Source: Syngnathus acus (taxonomy: Eukaryota; Chordata; Actinopteri; Syngnathiformes; Syngnathidae). Taken from it: a stretch of 64,000 nucleotides of DNA. Positions 53,975 through 64,000 of this stretch are shown here, piece after piece. Position 1 is the stretch's first letter; every line of letters begins with the position of its first letter. The notes beneath the pieces were generated by a model. That model was not told where the DNA came from. It ran no database searches and was given only the letters and a program-made list of their open reading frames with translations. A program made the translations under genes and the position numbers. The stretch spans positions 9,154,039 to 9,218,038 of the forward strand of contig NC_051097.1 in NCBI RefSeq assembly GCF_901709675.1, given 5' to 3'.

Positions 53975-54710
53975 CTTGCAAAGATATTTAAACGTGAGCT
54001 ACCCAATTTGAGTCGTGCTACTGAACTCTTAACAGGCTAAAAATAAGCAAGTCCGAAAATAGGACGTTAACCTAATTATTGTATCTTGAGTTCAATCCCT
54101 GGATAGGATGTTAAACGATAACGGGTAAATGAGAATGACTGCAGACATACCATGAAAGAAGGGAAGGGGAGCACATGATGTTTTATTCACGTGGGTTTTT
54201 GTGCAACTGGGTCAATGCTAACGGGTCAATACAGAGCCAGCGCCCTGAGCAGTCTTGTGTCCCGGAAGTTGGTCGCGATTGATCGAAAACATCAACTGTT
54301 AACAGCTCAGCAGGTTTTGTTCTTTAAGAGGTCTGACTTGAATCTTGCTTTCCTATTTTATCACAATGAAAAGCAAATCACAGAATGGATTCCACATCAC
54401 AAATATTCTAAACAGGAAACCTCTGCTAACTTGTATCTACGGATATGGGCCCCCTAACATAGGAAATGCACTCAAAACAAAAGGCCACCTGCACTACACC
54501 GCAACACACACAAACAATGTCTCGTCAGGCTCCACTTTATCAGGACTCCTCAAAATAAACCACAAGGAAGTTTCATTTTTGGATTCATATCATCCAACCA
54601 GTGCATACTTTATCCAAACAAATGTACGACCGGATGATACGAGGTATCGGTACCATGACGACTCAAGAATGAAGTACTCAAACTGTTCTGACAAAATGTG
54701 ATATCCAACA

Positions 54711-54730
54711 TAACCCTAACCCTAACCCTA
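54711..54730. repeat. short interstitial telomere-like repeat
   Basis: About three CCCTAA units (complement of TTAGGG). Too short to indicate a fusion; a chance or repair-inserted microsatellite is as likely. Confidence 0.6.
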
Positions 54731-54817
54731 CACAAATGTATTGGGACACCTGATAGTGGAAAACCGTGCCCCCACCTCCTTTATACCAATTACCCGTTTC
54801 ATAACCGATGATACCTA

Positions 54818-55046
54818 CCGTATTTTTCGGACTACCACTAAAATTCCTTTAATTTTCTCAAATATTGACAGTGCACCTTATAATCAGGTAACATTTGACT
54901 TATTTGCTGCACTGGTTTGTTTTCCTTCATGTGCAATAATGCACCTCATAACCCGGTGTGCCGTATAACCCGGTGTGCCCCCGTATATAGGAATTTCCAA
55001 AATATCAAGACTGCGCTTTATAATCTGCCTTACGGTCAGAAAAATA
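54818..55046. mobile_element. degenerate TA-type MITE related to 25378-25760
   Basis: The left end CCGTATTTTTCGGACTA and the right end (TGCGCTTTATAATCTGCCTT, then ACGGTCAGAAAAATA) match the inverted-end pattern of the intact element upstream of htr4 exon 5, with many substitutions. GTGCACCTTATAATCAGG and ATAACCCGGTGTGCC repeats inside are decayed sub-terminal units. Confidence 0.55.
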
Positions 55047-58000
55047 TTAAACTCCATTTGATGAAACAGTGGCATCCCACACAGACCCCAAGGGACCGTA
55101 CATCTGTCTGCCCGGGCTTCGTGCATATTGCAGCACTCCAAAAGAATAACAATGAATGTAATTTCAGCTAGCCACCACCGCAGGCTACAAGAGCAGACCA
55201 CAACTAAGTTCAGTTGGATTTTTGACTTGTGTGACAGAGGAATGCACTGCGTGTCTGAACTCATGGCTCGCTGTTTGTGTCTCTTACAACACAACCCAGA
55301 CACCCCCCGAAAAGACCCCTTGGTAAAACGACAACAAAGGGTCTAACATGCAGGCACGGAGACTCTCCAGGCTGAATGCTAATGCTACGCTTGAACACTC
55401 TAAGCAATGGAGAGTTCTTTTAGAGCAGGGAGGTCTGTAATCACACAGTGTGACCAGTTGAGAATTTTGCAGCTGGAGCCCAAATCTCTCTCTAGAATTT
55501 ATATCGAGAACATACTTTGCTAGCCTCCGGTGACACTGTGTTTATTATTTATAATGTCATCTGCTTCACGAATGATAGCAAAATGAGGTGTTCGGAATTT
55601 CCTTAATAGGCAATACTTTAGTGAGTATACTGGATCACAGGAATCTAAATATTAGGAGAAAGAATTCACTTATCACTTAGGATACATCAACGGACCTGAC
55701 GTAGAAGCTGTTGAATTTTTTTTTCTCAGTGGCCAGATAGAATAGAGCCAGTTGGGTTCTCCTGCTAGCATCATTAAACTCTAACTAGCTGCTTGACACC
55801 ATACTAGTCTTAAATGAACTACTTGGGGCAGAGAGCCGCTAGATTAGATTAGTGACCGCAGGATAGCGGCTATGTTTAGACAGCTTAATGCACCTTCCAA
55901 AACACATCACAGGCTTCTTCTTATCACCCCTGACAAGGTGGTGAATGCATTTCGCACCATAGAAAACCACTAAAATGACTTCAACATTTAACATATTGAT
56001 CTGTCTCCTTGAAGATGATTTCAGTCAAAACCAAGTGACTAAGTCCTGTCAAGAGCAAAACAAAAGCGGACACGCTTGATCTTTGATAAATGGAATCTGA
56101 CCTCATTATCCATCCCCAAATCTTCTAGAATGGACCTCGATCCATCCTGGTTGACAACTTCTTAGTCCATGGTTACCACTCCACCGTCTTTCCAGTGCTA
56201 TCCTACTGCTTTAAGTCACTTTGCCGAGCTGAGAGCAGCATTGTGCTAATCACTTGTCTATTTCCGGAAACTAGCTCATAAGCCTGCAAATTTAGAGAGA
56301 GGAAGAAAACACTTTGCCAGCCAACACATCTGAGCCGCAGATTGACAGGAATTGTCCTTCCATCTGCCTGCTGCATTTGCAAAAACTTTGGAGAGAAAAT
56401 TTATCATCATTTCCTCTTCCACTGTATTTTCTATCCAGCTTGTTCGCTGTTTATGCGTGCTTGCACTTTGCTTTGTGATAAATCAATGAGTGAGGCAGCA
56501 CAGAGCACCAATTGCAGGTGGATGCTGCGGACAATGGCGGGTGGTGCGAGTTGCATAATGGTCGTCACGTGATGGGCTGGCATTGTTTGATTTCCTGCAT
56601 CCTTCTTGTTATTTGCTTTAATGGATCAAAAATACCAAAGCAAAATACAATACTGCGATGGAATGCAAAACAAATGTGATTGCAGGCTTTTGTTTTGACT
56701 GTCGGTTTAGTTTCCCGTAAAATGGCGATTTATTTTAGTTAGATGAATGAAAGACTGTGAAATAAAAAGTAAATCCGTTTGACAGATTCAACATGATGCT
56801 TGTGTGGTTCCTCTATCTCTCACTAAGTCGCCATGAGTTGAAGTTTATTTTTGAACATGACAAACACAAAATAATTTTTTCACATTTTCACATAATTTCA
56901 TGTTATGCCAAGAAGACAAATAAATCAACATGTTCAAAAAAGGAGAAGGAAGAAGCTATTGCTTGATTTTTCCTACCCCTTTTATACATCATAATTCTTA
57001 ACATGGTTGCTGATTAGTTTTTTCGAGGTACAGAAACTTGATTTATCGGAGGAAGATCATTTTGGAAATGAAAAATAGTTTATAGTCCAGTTGAACCTGG
57101 AAGAGGAACCAGCAGGAAAAAAAAACTGCATCCACGGAAAAAACCCCAAAAATGGACACAACGTGACAATGACTGAGGAGACACTGTGCTTAAAATAGCA
57201 TCTCCTTAATACCCAAACACTAAGAAAATGTTCTGTTTTGCCTGAAGGGCTCTCACATGCTTTCTGCTAAGCCATTTGTTTTTCTTTCTCATCCTCCACT
57301 AACATGAGCTGAGCCCATTCAAGTTAACCCGTAGTAAAAACCCAACTAAAAAGTCTCTCAATCAACATCAGTGCCATTGAAACAAAATGCAATTCCTTCC
57401 TGGATGGCGGCCAGTGGCGGCACATCAACAGATGGGCCATTGAAAGGCCAGCGAGCTGTTAATGTCAACAACACTTGGAGCTGTGTGAGGCAGAACAGAC
57501 TTCCTTCTTGCCCCCCTCCCGTTTCCCTCACCCCGCCTCGCAGTCCACTGCTAGCGACTACACCCTTCTCACACCTGCTTTTATCTCTCCTTGGAGCTTT
57601 ACGTTATCGTCAGCACGTCCGCCCCGCTCATCCGTTCCCTCTTCAGAACCCCATTTCACCCCTTGACCTTGGGTCCTATCAACTACAGCTGTTGTATAAC
57701 CTATGATTATGTCCTGTGTGAAGCTTTCTGGGAAGAGGGAGAGGTTTGGAAGGAAGAAGTCCAGCCTTGATAACATTCTTGCACTTGGTGGTGCGGAGAA
57801 GGCCTGGAAGGCAAATGAACTTGACGTGACACTCCAAGCATTAAATCCTTGTAATTTAAGGGTATCATGACTTGGCCATGCGTATACAAGATTTTGATTG
57901 TTTTCTTTACTGACGGTTGTAAAATAATGTAATTTAGCAATGAACTAAAATAGCTGATGATGATGGACTGGCGAGCCAGCCGCTATCAATATTAATTGAA

Positions 58001-58650
58001 CGCACGATGGCGAAAGAAGGTCAAGTCAGCATTTTATCAGAGGGCAGTTTTGTCCGAAACGAGACGTGAATCCAGAAACCCAGAAGTGGAAGACAATCGT
58101 GCTTACCACTGCAAATGGTAACAAATACGCAACAATAAAAATTATATAGGCAACAAATATTGCATTTACTCCAGATTGGAAACTTTGATGAACCAGTTTT
58201 CTACTCACAACCAGTCTGTTAACTGTGCCACATCCGAATTGATGAAAAGTGGGTTAAGGTCATTCCGAATATAGGTTAAAGTACTGCGGAGGGAGGGCAA
58301 ACCGTATTCCTCCATCACATTTCAATTGGTAACCAAAACAATTTTAAAAAACAACATATAAATGAAGAAACTTCCTGATATTCCCCATCTTAATGTTCGG
58401 CTATGGAGCACAAAGACTGCATTGAGAATTCTGGTCCATTGACCTCAAGGGCTGCGGTATCTAGTGTCCTTCACACTTTCCAGCCAATCAATGCCATTGA
58501 AGGCTTATTTTGTTCGACACACATCATTCTTCTCATGACCAGGCACTGAAGTGTTTCTGCTTAAACAACTGCATTAAAGCTTCAGTCCAGCCTTTCACTC
58601 CGACACATGGAAGAGGAAAACAATGACCGGGATTCAACGATAACGCTTAC

Positions 58651-58900
58651 CTACTGGCTGTCAGTTCTTTGTCCTTTGTTTCTTGTTATGCTTCAACGTG
58701 GTAGAAGAGTCTAATGTTCACTCCGCTGTTGTCCGGCTTTAACAGTCGGCGGCACGCGCCAGTTTTGAGCATCCGGCTGCTCTCTGTTGTTCTCTTCTGC
58801 TCGCTCAGCCTCCCGTCACTACCCCCCCTACCTGCCTTCTCTCTCTCCCCCTCTCTCTCTCTCAGCACGCGTGCTGAATAATGCAGTTGGCGGGAGCGTG
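58651..58900 (-). promoter_or_regulatory. putative alternative first exon / promoter (AKAP2 side)
   Basis: GC- and CpG-rich patch with a purine-rich tract, ending at a strong minus-strand donor (CAGTAG followed by GTAAGCG) just below 58651. It lies upstream of the AKAP2 coding exons and downstream of the PALM2 terminal exon, where mammals have an AKAP2-specific promoter. The short ORFs inside (for example the one starting MLKTGACRR) would be upstream ORFs. Inference only. Confidence 0.35.
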
Positions 58901-61900
58901 TTCGAAGCCCTTCCAGAGACAATCAGAGCGCCAGCGGCCGACTGGCCGGCACAATGGGGGCCGACCCTGAGCGGATCAGGTTGCCTCTGTTTGGAACCTC
59001 GTTTCAGTTATTCAGTTGCACAACAAGCCCTGGACTGAGGCGGAACTAATCATTGGGGGCCCAGGTAGACTTTCCACATTTAAGTGTTACTAAATACTTT
59101 TTATCAAACCACCAGATCAATCTTGTGTTCTCAGCCTAGCTCCAAAAATCCAAGCAAGCCCTCCATGGTGGTAAAACCATATAGCTAGTTTACATAATAT
59201 CATACCCCACAGTGAGGCTCAGCAAGCATCCGCCATTTTTAAGTGACAGCTGGTGTGCGGATTATTCAGAAGCACCATTAACTCAGGGCCAGATGGTAAG
59301 CAGAGCTGCAGTGTTAGCATCACAGATTGCTGTTAGCGGTTACCAGCGAAAAGCTTTTGGTTGCAGAAAAAGATTGAAGTATTGCATAATTCCATGCAAA
59401 TGATGGCATACACTCACCATGGCAGTGTGAGAAGATCTGCTCGCCATCTCGGCCTGATGACCATTGGTTGTTGTCCCGATAATCCCGAATCCTATGATAA
59501 AAATAAAACATAATAAATATACTAAATATATAAATAAAATAAAACAAGAGTGTACTGTATTGTACAGTTATTATAAAGAAAATAATTTTTAATAATTAAT
59601 AAAAATAACGCTAATAATAAAATACGATTTTTAAATAACCCAAAATATACCGGTGAATGTAGTGACGGTGTCATGGATCACATGATCTCATCTAATCAAC
59701 AAATGAATGGAATATTTTATATCTGTCAAGGTTAGTATCTTGAAAAAGGAAAAAATTGGGTGTCTTTTGCAGCTACATGCCTTAAAGCGGAACACTATAA
59801 TAGGATGATGTAAAAAAAAACATCAGCAGACAGTCAGATGCTGTATGTCACATTGTCATTGTACGAAGATGATTGCATTATCGTGGTTATTGTCACACAG
59901 CTATGGATTGAATGGAGATGTAGCCTAGTGCTGGTCTCTAATATGATCAGTTATCATATCCTGCTGTAACGTTTTCTGTTCTGTGTGAGTCATGCTTCCG
60001 GTTCAATCGGAATTATTAGTATATTCATATAGCGAAGCAGATTTTGCTTGCTCTCAATTTCCCTTCTTTGGTACTTACCTCACCTCTCGTGTATCGTACA
60101 GATAATCCGATCATAAGAAGTTTCTGGTGTGTTTACAAAATAAATCAATCTAGGTCCCCACTACAGAGCATCCTGGTGATGAATAAATTTGAAATGTAAT
60201 ATTGATCATATATGCTCGTTCGAGGCAGTGTGGGTATTATCGGAGAAGATAGGGGTGCAGTGATTCTTTTTATTCCCAACAGCCAATGAAACAGTGAATG
60301 TTAAATAGAGAGACAGATGAAAGGAACAACAAGCAAGAGACAGCAGGGGCTAAACTGGAGAAACTCAGCTTTATTTGTCCAAAGATAGTGAGTGGATACA
60401 AACGTCAGAGAAAGTGTTGGGGGAGGAGGATGTGATGGTGAGATTGAAGAACCAGAGAGAGAAAGAGAAATGTGAACAATAGAAAATGGCTCCGTCTTTA
60501 AAATGAACAGTCCATACAATCATGGGGGCAGGCAGAGGGGAAGAAAGGGCGCCCCCTAGAGAGTTTAAGTAGGACTTCACTTAGTGGCAGTGGGGCTAAC
60601 TAGCAAAAAACCCAGACCGGAAACTCAGCTCTTCATTTTTTTGGGGGCTCAAGATATTTTGGTTATGATGAGTGTAGTGTGTATGCGGCGAGTAAAACAA
60701 AATTGGTCTCATTGTCTCTCGCAGATGGCTTAATTGCATGAATTCAATTTTTAAAATAAATGACATTTCCAACAGTTGCCAAAATATCTCATCTAAGAAC
60801 ATTGGTGGTCTGCGTGAGAAGAAAATTCAACATTTGCTGAGCATGCAGTTAATAGGCAAGCATGCACATCTATTGAGACGGTTAGTTTGGAAATCCTGGC
60901 TCTGCAAAACGGTTTGAACATCCTCGCATGCCTTCGGGAGACATCTGCAAAAGGAATTAGCTGTTAGGAGTTCGCGTGAGGTTGTGGGAACAAAACAATA
61001 CTTGGGTGTATTGTTGCAAATGAGAGAGTGAAAAAATAGAATGGCAGATGACATTAAAAAAAAATCTAGAATATTAATCTATAGCGTACTATTGGTGAAA
61101 AAAAAAAAGCTAAATAGCGCCTTCAGTATTTACATTCTGTACCTTCAGGAACTTTGACACAAGCTTTGCCTGGCCAGTCACTCAGCACTAAATAAAGTTT
61201 GTTTATTTTAAGGCAAATTACTATTCAGCGATAACAGGTCCATTTGGAGAAGGGAGGAAATGTCGATTTTGGAATTTCCCATCACATCATTTGAATCTTT
61301 TGTTATTCTGAGATGACGATAACGTGTTTTTACCGGCAGTCACGGGTGATTTATGAAAAAGTGGCAAGGGTACCTGATTATGGTAACGCACCTGAGCCAC
61401 TAAAGCACCAACGGAATGTATTTTCTGGATTTGGTTCATTTGGATCCTGAAATTATCTGTAATGAACTTCCTCATATAATAGCTAATTCGCTTTGTTGAA
61501 ATGTTTGCTCTGGAATGTTCCAAGATGCTTTGAACTGAGTGTTTCTAACTGTAATATTTATTTTGGTCGTAAAAGATGTGCTCATGTGATCCAGGCCACA
61601 TTATTGCAGCATCCTTGTAAAAAAAAAAAAAAAAAAGCTGGCAGTGTTGGGGTGGTCCTCAGAAGCACTGGCAGACAACTTGAATTACATTGAGTTGTCT
61701 TACCGGTGGGTCGACTGCCGTTTTGTTTTTCTAAACCGTTTGTCCTCACTCTATGGACGATTTTGAGTTTTCAATTAAGCTGCGATGAAGACATGCTAAC
61801 CAGTATACGAACATGGCAGTTATTAATTGAATGGTGTTTTCCAATGTGCTCATGAATTTGTGGTCTTATATACACCAAGACAAATGTTTGTACAATTCCT

Positions 61901-62623
61901 AAGGTGTTTCATGGCTTCTTATTCGGCTACAGAGTTAGGAAATGATTGAATGGGAGGAAATGATTTCATCGGTGGGGGAAGTTGATGCGGGAAAAAAAAA
62001 ACAATGTTAAACTTCACTTCTTCATTGAAGGAACCATCCCAAAAAATGTCATAGAAAATCTAATTGTTCGGGTGGAAGAATAGTCGAGGCACATGAAGAA
62101 ACCAAGGCAACAAGGACCCTCCCCCTCTTCCTTTCTCCATACAATTGTGTGTGTGTTTGTTGGGTGAAAGGAATTTATGGGACAAAGTGATAAATAATTA
62201 ATATATATTTTGATATATTTTGATTGTGTGGTTCCATAGTGCCTGCTCGGGAACACGGTAGCTAACAGCGTGTGAAATCGAGCCAATAGTAGCCTCGCTT
62301 TGTCAAACAAACATGGATGCTTCTGCAACTATCTGTCTTTGTTTACCACGACCGGAGAGCAGCATTATATTAGTTTGCTGATTAGTTCGACTGGAACTTT
62401 CAGGAGGTCAGAGCCACCGTGTTGGCACAGAGGATTAACAAAAAAGCAGTAATGCACGGCTGGATGAAGGCGGAACAGCGTGAGAGGTCACGTGCGTGTG
62501 CGTCAATGTGAGTGTGGCAGCCGCTCAGTCCAAAGGAGGAGGAGCTTCAGTTAGTAATCATCCAAAGACAGAGGGAAAGGAGGGGTGTTGTGGGTAATTG
62601 TAAAAGGGAAGCGGAAGATTCAG

Positions 62624-63495
62624 TCACATGACTACGCAGCACTTGCAGCGTTTCCTCTTGTCTGTACCTGTGGCAGGGGTGAGGCCAGGAGGCGGGGCTT
62701 TGTTGGCTTCGGGATTCGGCGGGGGCGAGGCGGCGCTGTCGGGCTCGCGGCCGTCCGACGAGAGTTCCGTGCTGACGGCTTCGGACGTGGCCGGCCGGCC
62801 CGACACCAGGTCGGCCGCCGTGCCGTCGATGATGGACATGTCGGTGACCGTCTTCTCCCTCAGAGATTTCTCGTCGTCTTCGTCGATCAGGACCACCTCG
62901 GCTTTGACGGCGCCGTCGAAACCCAGCAGCCGCCGGCTCTCGCTAGTGTCGTCCAGGTCCTGGTAGCCCATGAACACCATGGTGACCGGGTGCTCTTCGC
63001 TGGCTTGGGGCACGAAGATGACCTCCGGGTCCGGGTGGGCCGACGGGCCGGGTTGCGTCACGATGGGAGCCGGGGATGGCGGCATCATGCCTAGCCGAGT
63101 CTCCCTCTGCAGGATGACCTGGGCCGGCGGGCTCGACGGGATGGAGGGCGGGGCGCAGGACGGCGGGGACAGATCGTCCGCGGCCGTCGGCGAGACGTAG
63201 GCCTGCGGGGCGGCGGGGGTAACCAACACCTGACCCCTCCTTTCATCTCCAGCTTCGCCGGGTCGAACCGCCCTCTGGATCAGCTGGTCGACCTGCGAGG
63301 AGCTCCACCCGTTCTCCACCGAGGTCGTGGACACGCCCCCGGAGGACGAGATTTCGTAGACGACTTTCCGGCCGTCGTCGTAGACCTTGATGCCGCGCGA
63401 GCCCGCTTCGGAGGGGTTCACGCGGTTCGATGACAGGACCCGCCGTTCGCCCGTCTGAGGGTCATGCTGCACGTTGATCTCCATGGCAAACATTG
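62624..63495 (-). CDS. palm2akap2: PALM2 (paralemmin-2) terminal coding exon
   Basis: Lipid-anchored membrane-shaping protein of the paralemmin family; this exon encodes the C-terminal ~290 residues. An acceptor (AACAG, then CAATG) opens the exon at 63495; earlier PALM2 exons lie beyond the right edge. Landmarks: FAMEINVQHDPQTGERRVLS, GIKVYDDGRKVVYEISS, PVTMVFMGYQDLDD, and AEVVLIDEDDEKSLREKTVT followed by DMSIIDGTAADLVSGRP, which match PALM2 over PALM1. It ends KRCKCCVVM: a CaaX box (CVVM) for prenylation with adjacent cysteines for palmitoylation. The exon is very GC- and CpG-rich compared with its surroundings. The fused PALM2-AKAP2 form known in mammals skips this exon and splices to the AKAP2 exons further left. 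Confidence 0.93.
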
Positions 63496-64000
63496 CTGTT
63501 AGAAGGGGAGGGAGGGGGGTTGAGGGAAGAGTGAGAGGGGGGGGGGGTGAGGGAAGTGTGAGGGGGGTGGAAAAAGTGGAAGGAGTGAAGCGTGAAGATG
63601 GTGGAGACAGGCTGATGAAGCTTCAAGTCAATTACAATGCTGAGCCTTTTGGGCACAACATCATTACCGCTTGGGTCAATACTGGCGTATCAAATATTTT
63701 ACTTTGATAAATAATAATTAGCACGAAATAATTAAACTAACTCATACAAATTACTAATTTAAGTTCCCTGAATCTACCTGGAATCTACTCCCTGAAATAC
63801 TTCGTACCTAAAAATGTCCGATGCCCCACCCGTCCACAAATACACAATCTAACCAAAACATGAATAAAAATAGCAACTAGTAAACATTTTAAAAGTTTAG
63901 GAATGGTAAAAATGTGTCCCCGACTGAGGGTGGATTTCAACGTCCGTTTTTTTAGCATAATATTGACATGTGACCTTAACAAGCACGTATGGCCAAGTCC
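63496..64000. other. palm2akap2 intron, right edge
   Basis: Intron leading to earlier PALM2 exons outside the window. The first 100 bp are strongly G-rich on the plus strand (63505-63570, runs of five or more G), which is a long C/T tract on the transcribed sense strand next to the acceptor. No exon seen. Confidence 0.5.

Larger units (their letters stand above)
51256..62623. other. large palm2akap2 intronic interval
   Basis: 11.4 kb between the first AKAP2-type exon and the PALM2 terminal exon. No exon was recognised with confidence. GC-rich patches at 53160-53460 and 58650-58900 could be promoters or first exons. Other contents: a self-complementary tandem repeat (53911-53974), a telomere-like repeat (54711-54730), a degenerate MITE (54818-55046), a CTCF-like AGGGGGCGC (minus strand, about 60548-60556) and a T- and C-rich tract near 58840-58865. 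Short open frames throughout look random. Confidence 0.45.

Noticed and set aside
54711-54730. Telomere-like repeat as a chromosome-fusion scar
   Set aside because: Only about three units; too short to support a fusion.

Overview
The window reads as vertebrate nuclear DNA, most likely from a percomorph-type teleost fish. I infer this from multi-exon genes with GT-AG introns that are often only 70-500 bp, teleost-style interspersed repeats (a tRNA-headed V-SINE-like SINE, hAT-like and TA-flanked MITEs), and proteins close to vertebrate orthologues with fish-type lengths. No prokaryotic, viral or plasmid gene was recognised. Species cannot be fixed from sequence alone. Exon borders were placed by hand from reading frame, splice sites and remembered human orthologues, so individual borders may be off by a few bases.

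Layout, left to right. 545-2007 (-): 5' half of antxr2 (signal peptide and most of the vWA domain), running off the left edge. 4667-6283 (+): paqr3, six exons, divergent from antxr2. 9332-11894 (-): slc26a1, seven coding exons, convergent with paqr3. 17324-28276 (-): htr4, five exons at 25.8-28.3 kb plus a C-terminal tail exon 8.4 kb away. 34574-35366 (-): inip, sharing a divergent promoter with snx30 (+, 36007-40157). 41933-44471 (-): slc46a2, convergent with snx30. 45908-51255 (-): the AKAP2 half of the palm2akap2 locus. 62624-63495 (-): the PALM2-type terminal exon of the same locus.

The genes are unrelated in function: capillary-morphogenesis receptor, Golgi Raf anchor, sulfate/anion exchanger, serotonin GPCR, ssDNA-repair subunit, sorting nexin, thymic-type SLC46 transporter, and membrane/PKA scaffold. 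What links them is ancestral synteny. ANTXR2/PAQR3 are neighbours on human 4q, and INIP/SNX30/SLC46A2/PALM2AKAP2 lie together on human 9q31-q32. HTR4 (human 5q) and SLC26A1 (human 4p) sit between these blocks here.

Non-coding space is dominated by introns and AT-rich intergenic DNA with MITEs, tandem duplications and microsatellites. The least explained item is an intact intronless 224-codon ORF at 49951-50625 (+), nested antisense inside an intron of palm2akap2. It has a predicted coiled coil and a possible poly(A) signal and matches no family I recognise. Other points for a second look are an htr4 third intracellular loop about 29 residues longer than the human one, and an htr4 splice donor that overlaps an in-frame stop codon.
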